Shown one piece after another: positions 59,227 through 64,000 of a stretch of 64,000 nt of DNA. The stretch is from assembly GCA_000752035.1 (NCBI GenBank), contig CCFE01000023.1:62001-126000 (forward strand). Direction: 5' to 3'. The stretch is from Bacillus rubiinfantis. Its GTDB lineage: Bacteria > Bacillota > Bacilli > Bacillales > Cytobacillaceae. A program made the translations under genes and the position numbers. The notes beneath the pieces were generated by a model. That model worked only from the letters and a program-made list of their open reading frames with translations. It had not been told where the DNA came from and searched no databases. Every line of letters begins with the position of its first letter. The first letter of the stretch is position 1.

Positions 59227-59574
59227 CTAGGCTTTCTTATCTACTAACAAACCAAGGTATTCTGTCATCGCCGCGTACATATCCAAAAATTTCTTCGGTG
59301 GAATTTCTTTAATGACTTCATTCGTGGCATCGTCAACGATTGCCACATAATACTCTTGCAGTTGGTCATGAAATTGAAATTTCAAATGTGTGTTTGACTC
59401 TTTTAAAAAGTCATTCATACTTTCAATGACTTTTTCAGTCTTGTCTTTCGTCAATATGTCCTGTTGTAAAGGTTGCTCTTTTTCCTTCACAATTTCTTTG
59501 ACACGAGGAATTTGCTCTACTTGCTTAACCTGGAAATCAGCAGTTTGGGTTTGATTAGAAACCTTCTCCAGCAT
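59227..59574 (-). CDS. flaG: FlaG family protein (YvyC-like)
   Basis: A 115-residue protein with a polar coil-forming N-terminus and the FlaG domain: MNDFLKESNTHLKFQFHDQL, YYVAIVDDATNEVIKEIPPKKFLDM (in parts). FlaG affects filament length in other bacteria and normally precedes fliD-fliS; here yviE follows instead. I use the ATG at 59574 after AGGAGGG. A consensus sigma-D promoter lies 33 bp upstream. Confidence 0.9.
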   Translation of the reverse strand: MLEKVSNQTQTADFQVKQVEQIPRVKEIVKEKEQPLQQDILTKDKTEKVIESMNDFLKESNTHLKFQFHDQLQEYYVAIVDDATNEVIKEIPPKKFLDMYAAMTEYLGLLVDKKA

Positions 59575-59606
59575 TTCCATCCCTCCTGAAGTTGTTATTA
59601 TTAACA

Positions 59607-59633
59607 TTATCGGCAGAAGGGAGGAAATGTTTA
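59607..59633 (-). promoter_or_regulatory. Sigma-D promoter of flaG-yviE
   Basis: TAAA (59630-59633), 15 bp, GCCGATAA (59607-59614) on the minus strand, a consensus match. Confidence 0.93.
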
Positions 59634-59668
59634 GCTTCGGTGCTTATTTTTGGAAAAAAACTTCTTAC

Positions 59669-60517
59669 TTATTTCATAAATTGTGGCAATAAGAAGCAGC
59701 TTGTGATTAAGCCCTCATTCACATATTTTGTTTCTTTTTCTTTAAGTTTTTGTGGGTTAGGGTTGTTGTATTGTTTTGATCCAATCGTAAAGCTCCATAA
59801 TCCTCCGGGGTAAGTCGGAACAACGGCTGTATACTGTTTTACGATAGGATAAAGTTCCGATATTCTTGAAGAAGTCTGCTTCATGACTTCACTATGAAAA
59901 ATCGGTGATTGACTTTGACAAACCATCAGGCCATCGCCTTTCAAGGCTTTATGGATGCTTTGATAGAAGCTTTTTTCAAAAAGAACCTCAGCCGGACCAA
60001 TTGGGTCAGATGAATCAACAATAATCAAGTCATATTCCGCTTGTTTGCTAGCGACAAACTTTACCCCATCATCAAAGACAAACGACACCCTTGAATCTGC
60101 TAACCGGCCAGATACAGCGGGTAAGTGTTCGCGACAGGCTTGGACAACTAATTCATCGATTTCCACCATATCAATATGTTCAATATCCTCATACTTGCAA
60201 AGCTCTTTGGCAACGCCACAATCGCCACCGCCAATAATCAAGATCTTTTTTGCATTTGGATGAATCGACATCGGTACATGGGAAATCATTTCATTGTAAA
60301 TATGCCCATCCATTGAAGTCGTTTGCACAATTCCATCTAACACAAGCATTCTGTCAAAATCATAAGAATCGACAATCATCACTTCCTGAAACGGCGATGA
60401 TTGGTGATAAATGATTTCTTTGATTCGGTAGCTTACTTTTAAATTGTCTCGTTCATCTTCTGTTAACCATAAGTCTCCGTCTCTTTTTGTTAAATAGATT
60501 GGCAGTTTCTGTTCCAT
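59669..60517 (-). CDS. speE: Spermidine synthase (polyamine aminopropyltransferase)
   Basis: A 282-residue enzyme that transfers the aminopropyl group from decarboxylated S-adenosylmethionine to putrescine. Family motifs: LVLDGIVQTTSMDGHIYNEM, ILIIGGGDCGVAKELCKY (nucleotide binding), VEIDELVVQACREHLP, DLIIVDSSDPIGPAEVLF (catalytic Asp) and YTAVVPTYPGGLWSFTIGS. The N-terminal part (LTKRDGDLWLTEDERDN) differs from B. subtilis SpeE. The ATG at 60517 follows GGAGG. No speB or clear terminator is next to it; flaG starts 95 bp on, so some readthrough is possible. Confidence 0.92.
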   Translation of the reverse strand: MEQKLPIYLTKRDGDLWLTEDERDNLKVSYRIKEIIYHQSSPFQEVMIVDSYDFDRMLVLDGIVQTTSMDGHIYNEMISHVPMSIHPNAKKILIIGGGDCGVAKELCKYEDIEHIDMVEIDELVVQACREHLPAVSGRLADSRVSFVFDDGVKFVASKQAEYDLIIVDSSDPIGPAEVLFEKSFYQSIHKALKGDGLMVCQSQSPIFHSEVMKQTSSRISELYPIVKQYTAVVPTYPGGLWSFTIGSKQYNNPNPQKLKEKETKYVNEGLITSCFLLPQFMK

Positions 60518-60686
60518 TGTCATCCTCCATTTTCCTATCCTGTTCTACCCTTTAAGCCTGTTCATTATATTATTGAGTTCAGTATCATGCTTGCCTGTTT
60601 TTGAACTTAGGTATTCTATATCTATTTTCACCCCCGAAATGTCATTTGAAACAATTCCAGAGACCTTCCGATGGTCGTCTAATTTA

Positions 60687-60959
60687 TCATTTGTATATTT
60701 GAAAATTACTACGCTGTTCTGATGATAAGTTGTCTACTTTTGTCTCAATTCGCACTTGACCATCTTTTAGGTCTGCTACATCCTGTTTTAAACCAGCTAC
60801 TTCTTGTTTTATATCTTCTACGTCTAGTTTTAAGCCTGCTACTTCTTGTTTTAAATCTTCTACGTCTAGTTTTAAGCCTGCTACTTCTTGTTTTAACTCT
60901 GACATATCCTTTGTTAAGCCTTTCAGCTCACTCAAAATTTGATTTAAAGTTTCCTCCAT
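60687..60959 (-). CDS. Heptad-repeat coiled-coil protein, unknown function
   Basis: A 90-residue, highly charged coiled coil. After MEETLNQILSELKGLTKDMS it repeats a 14-residue (two-heptad) unit LKQEVAGLKLDVED about 2.5 times, then a variant with AGLKQDVADLKDGQ. Such proteins are common small unknowns in bacilli. I place the start at the ATG 60959 with GGAG 9 nt upstream; longer frames toward 61067 would start inside the promoter region. An extended -10 TGTTATACT (60989-60994) on the minus strand supports this. Confidence 0.7.
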   Translation of the reverse strand: MEETLNQILSELKGLTKDMSELKQEVAGLKLDVEDLKQEVAGLKLDVEDIKQEVAGLKQDVADLKDGQVRIETKVDNLSSEQRSNFQIYK

Positions 60960-61180
60960 CCCGGTCAACTCCACACTATTTTTATTAAAGTATAACACGA
61001 AAACGTTTTTTTTCATTCCATAACCCGTTAGCCTATGAGCTAGTAGTTTCGTAAGTACCACTATCATTCTCGATAGACATCACAGATTTTATCAAATCTA
61101 TGATGTACGTCAATGTTTTCCTTATTTCGGTTTGCCATAATAGGGATGTAAAACATACATACTTTTGGAGGGAATTTTGC

Positions 61181-61630
61181 ATGGATTTATTTACATATGA
61201 AGATATGAAGAAAATCAACCGTAAAAAATTGGGAGATACGGTTCCGTTGGAGCTGTTCCGCTCTTTACGCTTAATCGGGATGTATCAAGGGCTGCCACTG
61301 AACGGAAAAAATACAACTGTTACCGTTGGACGAAAAATAGGTCTGAGTCTGCCGGTACAGTCAATTGAGGACGTACTCGCATTCTTTAAAGAATTGAGAA
61401 TCGGCATTCCAACAGTGCTCGAGTCGAAGGACAATGAATATCTCGTTAAAATTGATGACTGCTTCTGCAAAGGCTTGCCGGTCCATGAGGGGAAAAAGGT
61501 CTGTGATTTGGAAGGAGCCATTCTCGAAGGGGCAATCTCCCGCTTCTATGACGGAAAAGTCATGGTTCGCGAGGAAAAATGCAACGTTAGTGGCGATAGC
61601 CATTGCGAATATCGGGTTATGTTGCTGTAG
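61181..61630 (+). CDS. V4R-domain protein
   Basis: A 149-residue protein with a helical start (MDLFTYEDMKKINRKKLGDT) and a V4R-type small-molecule-binding domain: VGRKIGLSLPVQSIEDVLAFF, KIDDCFCKGLPVHEGKKVCDLE and the C-terminal CNVSGDSHCEYRV. V4R proteins bind hydrophobic or porphyrin-like ligands, often through these Cys residues; the ligand here is unknown. The ATG at 61181 follows GGAGGG; an upstream ATG (61100) lacks a ribosome site. An extended -10 (TGCCATAAT, hexamer 61136-61141) lies 40 bp upstream. Confidence 0.78.
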   Translation: MDLFTYEDMKKINRKKLGDTVPLELFRSLRLIGMYQGLPLNGKNTTVTVGRKIGLSLPVQSIEDVLAFFKELRIGIPTVLESKDNEYLVKIDDCFCKGLPVHEGKKVCDLEGAILEGAISRFYDGKVMVREEKCNVSGDSHCEYRVMLL

Positions 61631-61636
61631 AAGAAG

Positions 61637-61671
61637 AGAACCAGGGCAGTTTCTTGTGCTGCCCTAGTTCT
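61637..61671 (+). terminator. Strong hairpin after the V4R gene
   Basis: AGAACCAGGGCAG (61637-61649) pairs with CTGCCCTAGTTCT (61659-61671) with one mismatch. No T-run follows on either strand, so termination efficiency is doubtful. Confidence 0.45.
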
Positions 61672-61806
61672 AAGGGTTAAATAAAAGAGTTGTAGTTTCT
61701 CATATTCTTTTTTGCAGACTTTTAATTTATTTTGCAAATGCAACTAAGTTAAGTTAAATTTAGGACATGCGTTCTACTGGCAACAAACTATATGAGGTGA
61801 AATGTT

Positions 61807-62268
61807 ATGAGCTGGAAGTTGAAAAGATTTGAAGAGTTAACAAATACCGAACTATACAATCTTTTGAAAGAAAGAACTGCGGTTTTTGTTGTTGAACAAA
61901 ATTGCCCGTATCTAGAAGTTGATGGTAAAGACCCTGTTTCTTATCATCTTTTTAAAGAAGAAAATGGAGAAATCATTGCCTATTTGCGGATTATACCTGC
62001 AGGTGTTAGTTATCAAGAAATTTCTATTGGAAGAGTCCTAGTAAAGAAAGAATACAGGGGACGAGGACTGGCAAGGGAACTTTTTCAAAAAGGGCTAGAT
62101 TTTATCCAAAACGAATTAAAAGAAGCAACTGTGAAAATTCAAGCTCAGGATTATTTACGAAAATTCTATAGTTCCTTCGGTTTCGAAGCGATTTCCGAAA
62201 CATATTTAGAAGATAATATCCCTCACATCGATATGCTTTTACAAATTAGACCTGTTATTGCAGAATAG
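61807..62268 (+). CDS. ElaA-like GNAT N-acetyltransferase
   Basis: A 153-residue acetyltransferase. FEELTNTELYNLLKERTAVF and VVEQNCPYLEVDGKDPVSYH at the start are typical of the ElaA subgroup; the acetyl-CoA loop is VLVKKEYRGRGLARELFQKG (Q/R-x-x-G-x-G/A), and KFYSSFGFEAISETYLEDNI is the usual C-terminal region. Substrate unknown. GAGGTGAAATGTT precedes the ATG. Single-gene unit, convergent with the third chemoreceptor. Confidence 0.9.
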   Translation: MSWKLKRFEELTNTELYNLLKERTAVFVVEQNCPYLEVDGKDPVSYHLFKEENGEIIAYLRIIPAGVSYQEISIGRVLVKKEYRGRGLARELFQKGLDFIQNELKEATVKIQAQDYLRKFYSSFGFEAISETYLEDNIPHIDMLLQIRPVIAE

Positions 62269-62302
62269 AACGACAAGATAACTTTTATTGGAGTAAATTG
62301 AA

Positions 62303-62345
62303 TATAAATAAAACCCGGGATGCTTTTAATGCTACCCGGGTTCAA
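62303..62345 (-). terminator. Terminator of chemoreceptor gene 3
   Basis: AACCCGGG (62312-62319) pairs with CCCGGGTT (62335-62342), with extra inner pairing TGC/GCA-like, followed by TTTTATTTAT on the minus strand. It sits between convergent genes. Confidence 0.85.
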
Positions 62346-62361
62346 AAAGTGCTGGGCTATT

Positions 62362-64000
62362 TTATAACTTAAATTTCTTAACTAGTTCCTGTAATGTTTG
62401 CACCGTTTCGGTTAAATAGTTTGAAGCAGAGGAAATTTGCTCCATCGAAGCGAGTTGTTCCTCTGAAGATGAAACGACATCATTGGAAAAAATTGCTGAT
62501 GTTTTGGCTATAGTAGCCACTTCTTCGATTGAAGCAGACACCATTTCTGTATTTTTCGATATTTGTTCAGATACAGCGGAAAGTTCTCCGGTTTGTTCGG
62601 CTACATTTTTGGCAACTAATAAAACCTTTTCAAATACTTTAGTAACTCCATTGATTTGCTGGATTCCTTCAGCCATTTCTAGTTTTACCCTATCTACTGA
62701 TTTTTTTGTAGATGTGGAATCACGCTTTATATGAGCTATCAAGCTACCTACTTGTTGTGCAGATTCAGATGTTTGAGTTGCCAGTTTGCGAACTTCATCG
62801 GCAACAACCGCAAAGCCGCGACCATGTTCCCCCGCTCTGGCTGCTTCAATGGCTGCATTCAAGGCAAGTAAGTTCGTTTGATCCGCAATCTCAGAAATCG
62901 TCGCCGCAATCCTGGCGATTTCATTTGAACTCTCGGTTAACTGTTGAACAAAATGCGCAGACTCTTTAAACGATTCATCGACATAGTTCATCTGTTTTGC
63001 TGTCTGTACAATCGCCTGACTACCTGTTTTGACTTCATCCTCGGCCTGCAGAGAGTTCATAGAGATAACTGAAATGGAATCTGTCATCCGGATAATACCC
63101 TCGGCCATTTCCTTCACTTCTGCAGCGGAGTCAATCGTTCCTTTCAACTGATGATCCGATCCACTGGCTACTTGTTTAATCGCTTTTGAAATTTGATGTG
63201 TAGCACGTGTTGTTTCTTCAGAACTTGCTGATAACTGTTCAGCCGATGAAACAACTTGATTGATGGTTTGGACAACTTCTCTAATCAAATTTCGGAAGTT
63301 TTCAATCATCAAATTCATAGAATGTCCCAATCTGCCAAGCTCATCCCGGCGGTTGATAACTTTCTCACTAACTTGTATGGCCAAATTTCCACCAGAAACT
63401 CCTTGTGAGATAGATTCTAAATGTTGAATTGGTTTGATCATCATGAAATAAATCAAAAATGAAAGTAAAACAAACATGACGATTAAGATTAGGGCAATGA
63501 TCAGGTTAACACTTAATAATTTGCTTTTAACAGTTGCACTCGTGATTTGCTTTTGACTAACTTGCAGAATACCGATTGACTTTCCGGAAAAATCAGTTAA
63601 ATTGCTAGTCATCTGCGCTACATCACCCGTTTTATCACCATTAGATTCGAATAATTGTTTCGATTTGCTTTTTTGTATGGTGGCCAGCCTCTTTTTGAAG
63701 GCGTCCTTTGAAACATTGTCTAAAGTCGAAATCAAACTACCGCCATTGGTGAATATCGTGATATCATCTTTTAAGATGTCTTTTACTTCCTGTAAATCTT
63801 GTTTGTAAAGGAACCTTCCAAAAATTAACATGCCAACCGGTTTAGACTCTGTGTAATCATCAGTAATATAGGAGGCCGCAATGACCGCTAACCCGTTTGA
63901 GGTTAACATCAACCCTGAAAAGTCATCATCTTGACCTAGCTTTTTCAATATATCCTGGTTAACCTGTGATTGTTGAAATTCCTTAACACCGCCCTTCTCC
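62362..64000 (-). CDS. Methyl-accepting chemotaxis protein 3, CHASE4-like sensor (5' end outside window)
   Basis: The frame stays open to the right edge (EKGGVKEFQQSQVNQDIL), so the N-terminus and first membrane segment are missing; at least 545 residues remain. The visible sensor part (FSGLMLTSNGLAVIAASYIT, GMLIFGRFLYKQDLQEVKDI) resembles a CHASE4 domain. TM2 (LSVNLIIALILIVMFVLLSF), HAMP, and a signalling domain with the tip AAIEAARAGEHGRGFAVVADEVRKLA follow. Its tip sequence differs from that of chemoreceptors 1 and 2, so it is from another lineage. Confidence 0.9.
   Translation of the reverse strand, partial: EKGGVKEFQQSQVNQDILKKLGQDDDFSGLMLTSNGLAVIAASYITDDYTESKPVGMLIFGRFLYKQDLQEVKDILKDDITIFTNGGSLISTLDNVSKDAFKKRLATIQKSKSKQLFESNGDKTGDVAQMTSNLTDFSGKSIGILQVSQKQITSATVKSKLLSVNLIIALILIVMFVLLSFLIYFMMIKPIQHLESISQGVSGGNLAIQVSEKVINRRDELGRLGHSMNLMIENFRNLIREVVQTINQVVSSAEQLSASSEETTRATHQISKAIKQVASGSDHQLKGTIDSAAEVKEMAEGIIRMTDSISVISMNSLQAEDEVKTGSQAIVQTAKQMNYVDESFKESAHFVQQLTESSNEIARIAATISEIADQTNLLALNAAIEAARAGEHGRGFAVVADEVRKLATQTSESAQQVGSLIAHIKRDSTSTKKSVDRVKLEMAEGIQQINGVTKVFEKVLLVAKNVAEQTGELSAVSEQISKNTEMVSASIEEVATIAKTSAIFSNDVVSSSEEQLASMEQISSASNYLTETVQTLQELVKKFKL

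Noticed and set aside
61033..61218. Small minus-strand frame upstream of the coiled-coil gene
   Set aside because: It overlaps the V4R promoter and start, lacks a ribosome site, and its sequence looks unlike a protein.

Overview
The window reads as one stretch of a low-GC, Gram-positive, Bacillaceae-type chromosome (Bacillus, Neobacillus or Cytobacillus-like; I cannot name the species). The case rests on strong AGGAGG-type ribosome sites with TTG/GTG starts, a TPP riboswitch, CcpA cre boxes, a YwaC-type alarmone synthetase, sigma-D and textbook sigma-D promoters, and Gram-positive flagellar genes such as ylxF, yviE, flaG and flgM. I see no rRNA, tRNA, CRISPR array, prophage or insertion sequence. 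Nearly all genes lie on the minus strand.

Bases 1-29,500 are metabolic and accessory. They hold a MATE exporter (cut by the left edge), a His/Gly-rich repeat protein, an MFS transporter, and a TPP-riboswitch-controlled thiamine salvage operon thiM-thiD-thiE that ends in a thiW remnant. Then come a possible PD-(D/E)XK-like protein, the fructose operon fruR-fruK-fruA, a kinase/glycosyltransferase/HipA-like kinase trio, and hutU-hutI-hutG without hutH. These are followed by an ATP-grasp enzyme with an AraC-type response regulator, a flavodoxin and a cre-controlled aldehyde dehydrogenase. Next is an unusual island (24.5-27.0 kb) with two paralogous ~50-residue genes flanking ywaC and a TetR gene, plus a promoter framed by two matching operators and closed by a terminator about 70 nt later. 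Tag glycosylase, a pirin under an MhqR-like operator, and the pyrophosphatase ppaC follow.

Bases 29,670-59,640 are a flagellar/motility island. The long operon runs flgB-flgC-fliE-fliF-fliG-fliH-fliI-fliJ-ylxF-fliO-fliP-fliQ-fliR-flhB-flhA-flhF-flhG-TM protein-sigD-PilZ. It lacks two blocks present in the B. subtilis fla/che operon: fliK-flgD-flgE-fliL-fliM-fliY-cheY and cheB-cheA-cheW-cheC-cheD. Upstream are a glucosaminidase (probable rod-penetration enzyme), fliS-fliT, a Myb/SANT-like regulator, flgM-flgN-flgK-flgL-PilZ, two near-identical chemoreceptors and flaG-yviE. Four sigma-D promoters (TAAA-N15-[GT]CCGATAA) precede fliS, flgM, one chemoreceptor and flaG, so sigma-D and FlgM encoded here should time the late genes. 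Flagellin, FliD, FliW and CsrA are not in the window.

Bases 59,669-64,000 hold speE, a heptad-repeat coiled-coil protein, a V4R-domain protein, a GNAT acetyltransferase and a third chemoreceptor cut by the right edge. Several non-coding repeats stand out: a 151-bp tandem repeat between fliE and fliF, two 20-bp-phased repeats, and short tandem repeats next to motility genes.
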